Assembly (NCBI GenBank): GCA_964392265.1
Contig: CAYMOS010000003.1
Coordinates: 1-64,000 of the forward strand
Length of the DNA stretch: 64,000 nt
Direction of reading: 5' to 3'
DNA from: CALMAK01 sp964392265
GTDB lineage: Bacteria; Patescibacteriota; Saccharimonadia; Saccharimonadales; Saccharimonadaceae
The notes under the pieces are model-generated. The model was given only the letters and a program-made list of their open reading frames with translations, searched no databases and was not told where the DNA came from. Both the position numbers and the translations under genes were made by a program. How positions within the stretch are numbered: the stretch's first letter is position 1; every line of letters begins with the position of its first letter. Positions 24,121-33,105 of the stretch are shown here, one piece after another.

Positions 24121-24930
24121 ATGAATACATTAGCCGCCGCCAATCTTCACATTAGCCTTGCTGCCGAACCGGTCTTTTATATTGGTCATTTTGCTATTAC
24201 GAACGCCATGATTATGGGATTAATGGGACTGGCGGCAACATTGTCAGTCTGTTTTTATGTGCGCTATAAGGTAGTACGTGGTGAAACGAATCGTTTCGTT
24301 GGTTTATTTGAATGGGCCTTTGATTTGTTGCTCAAGCAAATCAATAACGCGATTCCTGATCGCAAATTGGCGCGAAAGATTACACCGCTGGCACTGACGA
24401 TCTTCTTTTTCATCCTCTTCAATTATTGGCTGTCAGTGTTGCCGGGTGTTGGTTCGATCTCTTGGAATGGTGTGCCGATTTTTCGCGCCCTAGTGGCCGA
24501 CCTTAACTTTACGGTCATGCTGGCGGTGGTGACCATCGTTGCCGTGCAAGTGTTTACTATTCGTCAGATGGGACTGATCGGTAATGCCGGACGATACTTG
24601 CGTAATCCATTTAAAGATCCGATCGGCGCCTTTGAGGGTATTCTCGAACTCGTTGGTGAGTTTTCGCGTGGTGTCGCCTTAGCGCTGCGTCTATTCGGTA
24701 ACGCGTTTGCCGGAGAAGTCTTGTTAATGCTGGTGGCTGCCCTTGCCGGTGCGGTGTCGAGCCTGATTTTGCCGCTATTTATGGCCTTTGAACTGTTTAT
24801 TGGCTTTATTCAGGCGTATGTCTTCTTTATGCTCGCGCTTATCTTTACCTCACTGGCGGTCAGCCATGACCACGGCCACGACGACGATCACTCCCCTGCT
24901 ACACCTGTCAAAGTACCGCAGTTAGAGTGA
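24121..24930 (+). CDS. atpB: F-type ATP synthase subunit a
   Basis: The protein has 269 residues and forms the proton half-channels of the membrane sector. Several transmembrane helices are present, with the essential arginine in ALALRLFGNAFAGE and the last helix containing GFIQAYVFFMLALIF. The start ATG 24121 follows AGAGGAG; the frame is open further upstream but overlaps the atpI-like gene. A His/Asp-rich tail (HDHGHDDDH) at the C-terminus is unusual. Confidence 0.96.
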   Translation: MNTLAAANLHISLAAEPVFYIGHFAITNAMIMGLMGLAATLSVCFYVRYKVVRGETNRFVGLFEWAFDLLLKQINNAIPDRKLARKITPLALTIFFFILFNYWLSVLPGVGSISWNGVPIFRALVADLNFTVMLAVVTIVAVQVFTIRQMGLIGNAGRYLRNPFKDPIGAFEGILELVGEFSRGVALALRLFGNAFAGEVLLMLVAALAGAVSSLILPLFMAFELFIGFIQAYVFFMLALIFTSLAVSHDHGHDDDHSPATPVKVPQLE

Positions 24931-24987
24931 TGGTACAAAATATATTAGGATAGATAACAATAATTATATAAAGGAGAATAAATAGTA

Positions 24988-25200
24988 ATGGATAATCTAG
25001 CTTTTGGTCTGACATTTGCCCTTGCCGCTCTTGGTGCTGCACTTGCTGTAGGTATGATTGGTGCTGCCGCTTTGAATGCATTGGGTCGTAACCCTGAAAA
25101 AGCCAGTGATATTCGCTCGTTGATGATTACGGCTATCGTTTTTGCGGATAGCTTGGCGATCATCGGTATTATCGTAGCTATCATCCCGAAGTTCCTGTAG
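24988..25200 (+). CDS. atpE: F-type ATP synthase subunit c
   Basis: The protein has 70 residues: two transmembrane helices joined by the polar loop with RNPE (34-37). The ion-carrying carboxylate is Asp54 in VFADSLAI, rather than the more common Glu. The sodium-binding pattern is not evident, so proton coupling is likely. AAGGAG precedes the ATG after a 57-base gap, which may raise expression of the multi-copy subunit. Confidence 0.96.
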   Translation: MDNLAFGLTFALAALGAALAVGMIGAAALNALGRNPEKASDIRSLMITAIVFADSLAIIGIIVAIIPKFL

Positions 25201-25210
25201 GAGGTTTGAG

Positions 25211-25750
25211 GTGCAATCAATAGTAACGTTTATAGCGACAGCTGAGGTGGCTGATGAAGGCATCATGGGTGCCTTTGGCGTTGATGTCCCGACGCTCATT
25301 TTTCAAGGAATTGCTTTCTTGTTGCTGGTGTTCGTGCTGGGTAAATGGGTATTTCCTGTTTTCCTCGCGGCTGTTGATCGGCGTGAGCAAAGCATCAATG
25401 AAAGTTTGAAGGCGGCAGATGAGGCGCGTAGCGCCGCGGATGATGCTAATCGTGATGTTGCCAAGCTACTGAAGGAAGCTCGCGCTGAGGCGGGAGAGAT
25501 TGTTTCAACTGCCAAAAAAGAGGCCTCCATGATGGCGCAAGACGCCGAGACGAAGGCTCGTGCTAAAACCGAGGCGCTGATGGCGGCCTCTGTTGATGAA
25601 ATCGAAAAAGAGGTATTGGCTGCAAAGAAGATGCTCCGCAGCGAGACACTTGATCTTGTCGCACTTGCAACAGAAAAAGTTGCCGGTAAGGCAGTCTCCG
25701 AGGCAGTTGACACAGGCATGATCGAAACCGCCCTCAAGGAGGCAAAGTAG
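25211..25750 (+). CDS. atpF: F-type ATP synthase subunit b
   Basis: The protein has 179 residues and starts at GTG 25211 after GGAGG. One transmembrane helix lies at about 30-50 (FQGIAFLLLVFVLGKWV). A long charged, alanine-rich coiled coil follows and forms the peripheral stalk linking a to delta/alpha. About 28 residues precede the helix, slightly longer than usual. Confidence 0.95.
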   Translation: MQSIVTFIATAEVADEGIMGAFGVDVPTLIFQGIAFLLLVFVLGKWVFPVFLAAVDRREQSINESLKAADEARSAADDANRDVAKLLKEARAEAGEIVSTAKKEASMMAQDAETKARAKTEALMAASVDEIEKEVLAAKKMLRSETLDLVALATEKVAGKAVSEAVDTGMIETALKEAK

Positions 25751-25754
25751 TAGC

Positions 25755-26144
25755 ATGGCCCAGCGAATCTCACGCCGTGTCTTAACAGATCATGTGGCTC
25801 ATCGTCTCAACGCTGGAGATGCCACGGTAATCAAGCAATTGGCTGCCTACCTGGTGGATACTCGTCGTACCAACGAGCTGGACCTCATTGTCTATGATAT
25901 TGAGACAGCCCTTTTAGGTAAGGGTGTGGTGATCGCGGATGTTGTCAGCGCACGAACTCTGGCTAAAGAAGCGCAGCAGGCCGTGGCTGATTATGTAAAA
26001 ATAGCGTATGGCGCCACCGACGTGGAACTGCGCCAGTCGGTTGATCCGCATCTTATCGGTGGTGTTCGTATTCGAACGCCAGATGCCGAGCACGACACGA
26101 CCATTCGTCGCAAACTAATGAAATTACAAAGAATAAAGGTATAA
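25755..26144 (+). CDS. atpH: F-type ATP synthase subunit delta, short form
   Basis: The protein has 129 residues, against about 175-180 in most bacteria. The C-terminal motif DPHLIGGVRIRTPD is the conserved delta signature. The N-terminal six-helix domain appears reduced. It joins the peripheral stalk to the top of F1. The start lies 4 bases after atpF. Confidence 0.93.
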   Translation: MAQRISRRVLTDHVAHRLNAGDATVIKQLAAYLVDTRRTNELDLIVYDIETALLGKGVVIADVVSARTLAKEAQQAVADYVKIAYGATDVELRQSVDPHLIGGVRIRTPDAEHDTTIRRKLMKLQRIKV

Positions 26145-26153
26145 GGAGAATAC

Positions 26154-27680
26154 ATGACGAAGCTTTCAGTAACAGAACTATCCCGTGATCTCCGAGATGC
26201 GATTACACAGCTTGAGACGACTGAAGGTCTTGAGAAAGTTGGTATTGTCACGCGTGTCGGTGATGGCGTGGCATGGGTCCATGGTCTGCACGACGCTGGC
26301 TATAGTGAGGTCTTAGTGATCGATTCAGAGGCCGGTGAAGTTGAGGCGTTTGCCCTCAACCTTAATGAGGATGAAATTGGTGCTGTTCTTTTGGGCAGCG
26401 ACAGCGAAGTAAAGGCCGGTGCAAAGGTGACTCTCAAGGGTGAAACCCTTAGCGTGCCAGTCGGCCCAGAACTATTGGGTCGTGTGGTTGATCCGTTGGG
26501 TCGTCCGCTTGATGGTGGTCCAGCGATTGTAACGAAGCAACGCGGTGTTGTGGAGCGCGAAGCTGTTGGTGTGATGGGACGAAAAAGTGTCCACGAGCCA
26601 TTGATGACTGGTATTGTCAGTATTGACGCGATGTTCCCGATTGGTCGTGGCCAGCGCGAGCTGATCATTGGTGATCGCCAAACTGGTAAGACGGCTATTG
26701 CGATCGATACCATGATTAACCAGGCAAAGCAAAAAAGTGGCGTGGTCAATGTCTACGTCGCCGTAGGACAGAAACTTTCCAAGATCACCCGTTTGGTTGA
26801 CCGACTTCGTGAAGAAGGCGTGATGGAACAGACGATTATTGTTGCGACGGGACCAAGTGATCCTGCTTCCCTTTTGTATCTTGCTCCGTATGCTGGTACA
26901 GCAATGGGCGAATACTTCCGCGATAACGGTGAACATGCCCTCATGATCTATGATGATTTGACCAAGCACGCCGTGGCCTATCGCCAAATGTCACTCCTCC
27001 TCCGCCGTCCACCGGGACGCGAGGCATTCCCTGGTGATGTATTCTATCTGCACTCACGCCTACTGGAGCGTTCGGCCAAATTGTCAGATGACCTTGGCGC
27101 AGGATCGTTGACTGCCTTACCGATCATTGAGACACAGGCTGGTGACATCTCAGCCTATATCCCAACGAACGTTATTTCGATTACCGACGGCCAGATATTC
27201 CTCGAGACGGACCTCTTTTATCAGGGTATTCGCCCTGCCATTAGCGCTGGTCTATCAGTGAGCCGTGTTGGTGGTGCTGCCCAGACTAAGGCCGTCAAGA
27301 GTGTTGGCGGTAACCTCAAACTTGGTCTTTCGCAGTTCCGCGAGCTCGCCAGCTTTGCGCAGTTTGGTAGTGACCTTGATGATGCCACCAAGTCGCAGAT
27401 TGACCGTGGTCGTCGCCTGACCGAGTTATTGAAACAAGCGCAGTATCAACCAATGGGTGTATGGGAACAGTTCGTCAGTATTCATGCGGTCACGAGTGGT
27501 CTGTTTGATGCGGTTGATCCAGATAAGATTAAAGATGCGCAAGCAGCACTATTGACGAAATTGTGGACCGATAACAAGAAAGAAATGCGCGATCTTAACA
27601 AGGGTGACAAACCTTCAGACGACCTTATTGAGCTGATTGATAAGGTAACAAAGGGTGTCGCAAAGGGGTTTGAGGACTAA
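26154..27680 (+). CDS. atpA: F-type ATP synthase subunit alpha
   Basis: The protein has 508 residues, normal length. The Walker A motif is GDRQTGKTA, and the nucleotide domain contains ALMIYDDLTKHAVAYRQ and LLRRPPGREAFPGD. It carries the non-catalytic nucleotide sites of F1. AAGGAG precedes the ATG. Its stop overlaps the start of atpG (TAATG). Confidence 0.98.
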   Translation: MTKLSVTELSRDLRDAITQLETTEGLEKVGIVTRVGDGVAWVHGLHDAGYSEVLVIDSEAGEVEAFALNLNEDEIGAVLLGSDSEVKAGAKVTLKGETLSVPVGPELLGRVVDPLGRPLDGGPAIVTKQRGVVEREAVGVMGRKSVHEPLMTGIVSIDAMFPIGRGQRELIIGDRQTGKTAIAIDTMINQAKQKSGVVNVYVAVGQKLSKITRLVDRLREEGVMEQTIIVATGPSDPASLLYLAPYAGTAMGEYFRDNGEHALMIYDDLTKHAVAYRQMSLLLRRPPGREAFPGDVFYLHSRLLERSAKLSDDLGAGSLTALPIIETQAGDISAYIPTNVISITDGQIFLETDLFYQGIRPAISAGLSVSRVGGAAQTKAVKSVGGNLKLGLSQFRELASFAQFGSDLDDATKSQIDRGRRLTELLKQAQYQPMGVWEQFVSIHAVTSGLFDAVDPDKIKDAQAALLTKLWTDNKKEMRDLNKGDKPSDDLIELIDKVTKGVAKGFED

Positions 27681-28549
27681 TGCCTAGCACGCGTGCTCTC
27701 AAGTCTCGTATTCGCTCGGTCAAGAACACCAAGCAGATTACGAAGGCAATGCAGCTGGTTGCGGCCAGTAAGATGCGTCGTGCCCAGGAGGCAGATAAAG
27801 CATCGGCCCCGTACACAAACGCGGCGTCAGAGCTTCTCACCTATCTTGCTAGTCAAGGGGTAAGTGATGATCATCGTTTGTTTGAACGACGCCATGTCAA
27901 GGCACGCCTCCTTATCGTCATTGCGAGCGATAAAGGTCTGGCGGGTGCCTACAACACTAATATTGTGAAACAGTATATCCAGGCGCTACGTGCTGACGAT
28001 CAGGAAGGCGTGAAGAACAAGACGATTGCGATTGGCCGCAAGGCAGCACAGTTTGTCTCACGCCTCAAAGATACCGAAGTCGTTGGTGTGTATGAGGAGC
28101 TGGCTGACCGCCCAAGCGGTCACGAACTGCGATCGATTCTTGATACAGCAATGCAACAATTTACCTCTGGCGAGGTTGACGCAGTGGACATGGTCTTTAC
28201 TGAATTTGTCAGTAGCATGACCCAAACCGCGACGATGCGTCGATTATTACCTGCTGGTTTTGCTGTGACTGATGTCTCTGAGACAGTACGTGATGCCGAG
28301 TACGAGCCATCACCTGAGGCAGTGCTCGACAGCGTCGTCTATCGTTTGTTGGGTGCACAACTATTTCAGGCGCTGTTAGACGCCAAAGCAAGCGAGCATA
28401 GCATGCGTATGGTAGCAATGAAGAATGCAACCGATAATGCCAGTGACCTTGTTGACGACCTGACGCTTGAGATGAATAAAGTTCGTCAAGGGGCGATCAC
28501 TCAGGAACTGGCCGAGATTTCAGGTGGCGTAGAGGCAATGAAGGATTAG
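27680..28549 (+). CDS. atpG: F-type ATP synthase subunit gamma
   Basis: The protein has 289 residues. N-terminal and C-terminal long helices form the central shaft: RIRSVKNTKQITKAMQLVAASKMRRA at the start (family signature) and MKNATDNASDLVDDL plus ALAEIS-like segment at the end. It couples ring rotation to catalysis. Confidence 0.97.
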   Translation: MPSTRALKSRIRSVKNTKQITKAMQLVAASKMRRAQEADKASAPYTNAASELLTYLASQGVSDDHRLFERRHVKARLLIVIASDKGLAGAYNTNIVKQYIQALRADDQEGVKNKTIAIGRKAAQFVSRLKDTEVVGVYEELADRPSGHELRSILDTAMQQFTSGEVDAVDMVFTEFVSSMTQTATMRRLLPAGFAVTDVSETVRDAEYEPSPEAVLDSVVYRLLGAQLFQALLDAKASEHSMRMVAMKNATDNASDLVDDLTLEMNKVRQGAITQELAEISGGVEAMKD

Positions 28550-28562
28550 TAAGGAGAAGAAA

Positions 28563-29978
28563 ATGGATAAAGACACAGGAAAAATTATTCAGGTAGTCGG
28601 CGTGGTGGTTGATGTTGAGTTTCCGGAAGGAACGGCATTACCGGCGATTTATGATGCGCTGACGACTATACGTGGTGACGTCACGCTGACACTGGAAGTA
28701 GCCCAGCACCTTAGCAAGACGGGTGTTCGCGCCATTGCAATGAGTGGTACTGATGGCCTCAAACGTGGTGACGCAGTAGTGAATACTGGTGCCCCCATTC
28801 AGGTACCGGTCGGTGCCGAAACACAAGGACGTATGTTCAACGTTACTGGCGACCCTATTGATAACAAACCCGCACCAAAAGGCAAAAAGGCCTCAATCCA
28901 TCGCCAACCACCTGCCCTGTCAGAACAAGCTAACAAGGCGGAGATTTTGGAAACGGGTATCAAGGTTGTTGACTTGATCGCGCCACTTGCTAAGGGTGGT
29001 AAGGCCGGCCTCTTCGCTGGTGCCGGTGTCGGTAAAACCGTTCTGATCACCGAGCTCATCAATAACATTGCCAAGTTCCACAGTGGTAACTCAGTCTTCG
29101 CTGGCGTTGGTGAGCGTACCCGTGAAGGTAACGACCTGTATTACGAAATGGAAGAAGCTGGCGTTCTGGACAAGACGTCACTGGTCTTTGGTCAGATGAA
29201 CGAACCACCAGGGGCACGTCTGCGCGTAGCACTGGCAGGGCTTGCCATGGCAGAGGCCTTTCGTGACGAAGGTAAGGACGTCCTGTTATTTATCGACAAC
29301 ATTTATCGCTATACGCAAGCGGGTGCTGAGGTATCTGCCCTACTGGGACGTTTGCCTTCAGCCGTGGGGTATCAGCCGAACCTGCAACAAGAAATGGGTG
29401 CCCTGCAAGAGCGCATCACCAGTACGAAAAAGGGCTCGATTACGTCTGTCCAGGCTGTCTATGTGCCTGCGGACGACTTGACTGACCCAGCGCCAGCCAC
29501 GACCTTCGCTCACCTCGATGCAACCATCGTGATGAACCGCGCCCTGACAGAAATCGGTATCTACCCTGCCGTTGACGTACTGGATTCGTCATCGAACAGC
29601 CTTGATCCCGAGGTTGTTGGTGAAGAACACTACCGTGTTGCACGTGAAGTACAGCGGGTCTTGCAGCAGTACAAAGAACTGCAGGACATCATCGCCATTC
29701 TTGGTATGGAAGAATTGTCTGACGACCAAAAGCAGATTGTTGCTCGTGCTCGTCGCATCCAGCGCTTTTTGGCGCAGCCATTCCATGTTGCCGAGAAATT
29801 TACTGGTAACCCAGGTGTCTACATCAAGCTAGAGGATACGATTCGTGATGCGAGTGATATCCTTGCTGGTAAGTACGATGACAAACCAGAAAATTGGTTC
29901 TACATGGTGAACGGCACATTGGCTGATCGTGTCGCCGAAGAACAGGGACTCCCTAAAGCGAGTAAGGCGGCCAAATAA
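28563..29978 (+). CDS. atpD: F-type ATP synthase subunit beta
   Basis: The protein has 471 residues. Walker A is GAGVGKT; the catalytic GERTREGND segment, VLLFIDNIYRYTQAG (Walker B) and the PSAVGYQPNL motif are present. The DELSEED loop reads EELSDDQ. It carries the catalytic sites. AAGGAG precedes ATG 28563, and its stop overlaps atpC. Confidence 0.98.
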   Translation: MDKDTGKIIQVVGVVVDVEFPEGTALPAIYDALTTIRGDVTLTLEVAQHLSKTGVRAIAMSGTDGLKRGDAVVNTGAPIQVPVGAETQGRMFNVTGDPIDNKPAPKGKKASIHRQPPALSEQANKAEILETGIKVVDLIAPLAKGGKAGLFAGAGVGKTVLITELINNIAKFHSGNSVFAGVGERTREGNDLYYEMEEAGVLDKTSLVFGQMNEPPGARLRVALAGLAMAEAFRDEGKDVLLFIDNIYRYTQAGAEVSALLGRLPSAVGYQPNLQQEMGALQERITSTKKGSITSVQAVYVPADDLTDPAPATTFAHLDATIVMNRALTEIGIYPAVDVLDSSSNSLDPEVVGEEHYRVAREVQRVLQQYKELQDIIAILGMEELSDDQKQIVARARRIQRFLAQPFHVAEKFTGNPGVYIKLEDTIRDASDILAGKYDDKPENWFYMVNGTLADRVAEEQGLPKASKAAK

Positions 29979-30400
29979 TGAGGCTTCAACTCGTCACACT
30001 ACTTGGCGTCAAGCTAGATCAAGAGATCTACCAGGCGACTATCCCGACGACTGAGGGTGAGATTAGCGTCTACCCCGATCATGAAGCGTTGGTGACGATT
30101 GCTGTGCCCGGGGTTATTTCGGTCCGAGACCGCAAAGATGACGATGATTCGCGTCTTGAATTTTTCGCTATCAGTGGTGGTGTCGTCGAGATCTCGGGTG
30201 ATACGGTGCGTATTTTGGTTGATGAGGCTGAACATGGGGCCGATATCATCGAGGCCGAGTCGCAGGCTGCACTGGAGCGTGCCTTGAAGCTTCGTGACGA
30301 ATCAGAAGATCAGATCGAGCTTGAAAAGGCTCATCAGCTGATCGACCGACATCAGGTCCGCCTCAAGGTGGCCGAACTACGTCGCCGCAAGCGCCGGTAA
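29978..30400 (+). CDS. atpC: F-type ATP synthase subunit epsilon
   Basis: The protein has 140 residues with the N-terminal beta-sandwich (TIPTTEGEISVYPDHEALVT) and C-terminal helical hairpin. It connects gamma to the c-ring and can inhibit ATP hydrolysis. It is the last gene of the operon. Confidence 0.95.
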   Translation: MRLQLVTLLGVKLDQEIYQATIPTTEGEISVYPDHEALVTIAVPGVISVRDRKDDDDSRLEFFAISGGVVEISGDTVRILVDEAEHGADIIEAESQAALERALKLRDESEDQIELEKAHQLIDRHQVRLKVAELRRRKRR

Positions 30401-30406
30401 ACGTAC

Positions 30407-30448
30407 ATAAAAACACTCGCAGGAGAATACCTTGTCGAGTGTTTTTAT
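30407..30448. terminator. Terminator after the ATP synthase operon
   Basis: A 13-bp perfect inverted repeat (30407-30419 with 30436-30448) around a 16-base loop, with A/T tracts on both sides. It begins 7 bases after the atpC stop. Confidence 0.9.
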
Positions 30449-30489
30449 TTGGGTGTATAGTATGTAAGGCTAAAATAGAGAAGGAAGAT

Positions 30490-31543
30490 ATGACCGAAAC
30501 AATCACTGAACGTTCACAAGAGGAAATAGACAAGGAATTTGATATGATCGTAAAAGAAATCGATGTATTAGGTGTTGGCAACCCTGATGCCAAGATCAGT
30601 TACAAAAAACAACTTGAGTCTGGTGAGTTGCTCCCCGAGGTTGTCGAGCAAGCTGTCGAGTATATCAAACGCGGCGAAGGTATGCGGACTATTACTGATC
30701 ATGATGATGGCTGTATCGACGGTCGATGTGCGCACCGTGTTCTGTTTGTGACCGAAAGTGGTGAATTCTACGAGACACCGGTTGATGATTCTGGCGAGCA
30801 CCTTCGTGCTAAGGTGGCTGGTGGTGGCTATATGACCTCACTGGCAATGCGTGCAGGTCTTGGTGAAACCACGGCATCAATCGATAACGACTTGGGGGGG
30901 GGTCGTTGCTCAGTTGGCCGAAAAGGATATTTATTGCGGCGCACATACGGGCCAGCATGCTGGTAATGAGACGACCGATTGTGGTGCAAATGATAAATTC
31001 GCCGATATTTTGGCAAACGGTTTGGAGTATCGTGATGTCATTGCTCGTAACGTTCGTGCCTTAGTAGCTGAAGCTGGTCTTGAGACGGATGAAGCGATCC
31101 TTGATAAGGTATTTGCCGGTTGGCAGCGAGCCCTAGACGTGCAGTATGGTGCTGATAGTACGGGTGCATCGCGTTTTACGGTGATTGAAGAAGGTATTAA
31201 AGAAGCGCAGGTGAAGACAGGTAGTCCGAAACCAGTGGCAGTTTCTAAAGATCTCAAGGGTGACCATAAGGAAGACTTTATCCTTATTAACTATCGTGAC
31301 AATGAGACCTTTTCGCAAGCTGCATTTGCTGAAATGCTGGCCGAGAAGTTTCCTGATGTACCTGAGGATAAGCGTGCCCAGGCCTTTGTGGTTGATGTTC
31401 CGCGTATTGTTATGCTAGCTGAGGCACAGAGTGATGGCGATACTGACCGATTCACCCAAGCGCTATATGCCGGTATTACGTATCAACTAGCTACCGCAGC
31501 GACATTGACCGACGGATCATTGCGTACGTTTGTGATTAAGTAA
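30490..31543 (+). pseudogene. Conserved-looking gene interrupted by a frameshift in a run of nine G
   Basis: The frame from ATG 30490 (ribosome site AAGGAAGAT) runs through a G run at 30894-30902 and then stops at 30966. The downstream frame continues from the run to 31543. One G fewer would join them into a 350-residue protein. Both halves look coding and share style. Motifs are DHDDGCIDGRC before the run and YCGAHTGQH and TDCGANDK after it, suggesting a metal site. The CxDxR element recalls beta-carbonic anhydrases, but the similarity is too slight to name a function. It is either a sequencing error, a true mutation or a phase-variable gene. Confidence 0.8.
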
Positions 31544-32467
31544 TTCCCGCACCTCGTCAGTTGTGCGTGTTAGCATAAGGGCGGCGCGGAGGTCGCTGGC
31601 CCCATCAAAATCACGGACGTAGATCTTGAAGAATCGTTTGAGGGTTTCAAATGGTCGTCCTAGTTGAGGTTGCCACTGATCGTATAGGTCGAGCTGCATG
31701 ACGAGAAGGTCTAAAAGCTCTTCTTTCGTATGTTCTTTAGGGTTCTTTTCAAACGCAAATGGATTATGGAAAATACCACGGCCGATCATGACGCCATCAA
31801 CACCGTATTCACGGACAAGGGCTTCACCTTGCGTGCGGTCCTCGATGTCACCATTAATGGTTAGGAGTGTTTGCGGGGCGATTTCGTCGCGGAGGGACTT
31901 GATATCAGCGATGAGTTCAAAATGGGCGGGTACCTTACTCATCTCTTTTTTGGTACGGAGGTGAATAGTAAGATTGACGATGTCTTGGTTGAAAAGGTGG
32001 GTTAACCAATCACGCCATTCGTTAATGTGAGTATAGCCGAGGCGGGTTTTGACACTGACAGGCAACCCGGCGGTCTTGGCGGCGGCAATGGCTTCGGCAG
32101 CCAGTTCGGGGTTGCGAATCAAGGCTGAACCGCCTGATTTGACGGCACTTTTGGCCGGGCATCCCATATTGATATCAATGCCATCGTATCCTAGGTCTCG
32201 GCAATAGGCGGCGAGCTGCACCATGTCGTCTGCTTCCCCGCCCCATATCTGAGCAATAATGGGTTGTTCGTCATCGGTTTTGATCAAACGTCCGCGAATT
32301 GCTTTTTCGCCAGCATGGACCCAGCCCGTGGCATTGGTGAACTCGGTAAAAAAGAGGTCTGGCGCAGCGGCGGCTTTGACAACATGACGGAAGACCACGT
32401 CAGTCACGGCCTCCATAGGGGCAAGAATAAAGAACGGATGTGGGAGGTCGTGCCAGATATTTTTCAT
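31517..32467 (-). CDS. dus: tRNA-dihydrouridine synthase
   Basis: The protein has 316 residues. It reduces uridines in tRNA using FMN. Family motifs are LAPMEAVTD at the N-terminus, INMGCPAKS with the catalytic Cys103, VSVKTRLGY and the FMN-phosphate segment DGVMIGRGIFHNP. The start ATG 32467 is preferred over 32473: TATAAT ends 9 bases upstream and no ribosome site exists. Its last 27 bases overlap the convergent frameshifted gene. Confidence 0.95.
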   Translation of the reverse strand: MKNIWHDLPHPFFILAPMEAVTDVVFRHVVKAAAAPDLFFTEFTNATGWVHAGEKAIRGRLIKTDDEQPIIAQIWGGEADDMVQLAAYCRDLGYDGIDINMGCPAKSAVKSGGSALIRNPELAAEAIAAAKTAGLPVSVKTRLGYTHINEWRDWLTHLFNQDIVNLTIHLRTKKEMSKVPAHFELIADIKSLRDEIAPQTLLTINGDIEDRTQGEALVREYGVDGVMIGRGIFHNPFAFEKNPKEHTKEELLDLLVMQLDLYDQWQPQLGRPFETLKRFFKIYVRDFDGASDLRAALMLTRTTDEVRELLNHKRTQ

Positions 32468-32484
32468 ACTCATTATATTATACC

Positions 32485-32535
32485 AACAAAAAACATCTCA
32501 CTTGGTTCACATAGCTATATGAAACAAGTGAGATG
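32485..32535 (-). terminator. Terminator of the structured 32613 transcript
   Basis: A 42-base imperfect palindrome (32494-32535; outer 11 bp perfect, two mismatches inside) is followed on the minus strand by TTTTTTGTTGG. It abuts the dus promoter. Confidence 0.85.
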
Positions 32536-32989
32536 GACAAGAGATAGTGCACTTCTGTCCTTTTTGCGAATTACCCCGAAGGGTAAGACGATCTCACAGG
32601 AGATGATCAGAGCTACTTGCCCCGATTCGCGAGAGCCGTTGCGGCCTCGCTATCTCCACCTTCGGCTGCGGTCTTGAGCTGTCGGATCTGCTGATCCGTG
32701 AGCTTCAAGCCGGCCGTGCCAGCATTGATCACCTCTTGACGCTTGGTCGAGGTGAACGTACCGTCTTCCACCGGATAGGTCACCGGAATCACCTCCTTCA
32801 AGGTGTAGTTTAAGGATCGGATAAGGGGTGTGGGGCGCCACCTGGCGACTGATAGCCGCGCACGGCCAGCCGGGGGGATTGGCTGTCGGCCGTAACACAC
32901 TGAGGTGTTCTTCTCTCCCTCGGGAAGAGAGAATGGGGCTTGTCAGTATTGATTGCCAGGTGACGCCGTTTAAGGCACTATCTCTTGTC
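32536..32989 (-). repeat. 15-bp inverted repeat closing the 32613 transcript
   Basis: GACAAGAGATAGTGC at 32536-32550 and its exact reverse complement at 32975-32989 flank the small reading frame. In the minus-strand RNA the 5' leader copy could pair with the 3' copy and enclose the whole coding part. Confidence 0.75.
32613..32783 (-). CDS. Small 56-residue protein in a structured transcript
   Basis: The reading frame starts at GTG 32783, eight bases after AGGAGG, and encodes a soluble, helical 56-residue protein (TSTKRQEVINAGTAGLKL then TDQQIRQLKTAAEGGDSE). Third codon positions are mostly G or C. It has a consensus promoter about 300 bases upstream, a folded leader and a terminator. No family is recognised. 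A longer frame to 32900 is unlikely because it runs through leader structure and the ribosome site. Confidence 0.65.
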   Translation of the reverse strand: MTYPVEDGTFTSTKRQEVINAGTAGLKLTDQQIRQLKTAAEGGDSEAATALANRGK

Positions 32990-33070
32990 AAATAACGAGA
33001 CGAGAGACGTGCGTACACTGGTAATCAACTGGAGGTTGCTTGCCAAAGTACGCACTTCTCGTACGTCTAC
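32784..33070 (-). ncRNA. Structured 5' leader (about 290 bases), possible riboswitch or regulatory RNA
   Basis: Between the promoter and the ribosome site the minus-strand RNA can form: GTGCGTAC/GTACGCAC near 33010-33056; a 13-bp long-range stem GGCGTCACCTGGC with GCCAGGTGGCGCC (one G-U pair) enclosing about 100 bases; inside it TTCTCT/AGAGAA with CCC/GGG, AACAC/GTGTT, and CAGCC/GGCTG extended by ACGGC/GCCGT. The 3' end holds AAGGAGG. No known riboswitch consensus is recognised. Confidence 0.55.
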
Positions 33071-33076
33071 TCTTTC

Positions 33077-33105
33077 ATTATAACATATCTATACGTTGCC
33101 GTCAA
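33077..33105 (-). promoter_or_regulatory. Consensus promoter of the 32613 transcript
   Basis: On the minus strand TTGACG (33105-33100), a 17-base spacer and TATAAT (33082-33077). It lies inside the last codons of the helicase gene. Confidence 0.85.

Noticed and set aside
32784..32900. Extension of the 56-residue frame to 32900
   Set aside because: It would run through the structured leader and the AGGAGG site; codon style is lost upstream of GTG 32783.
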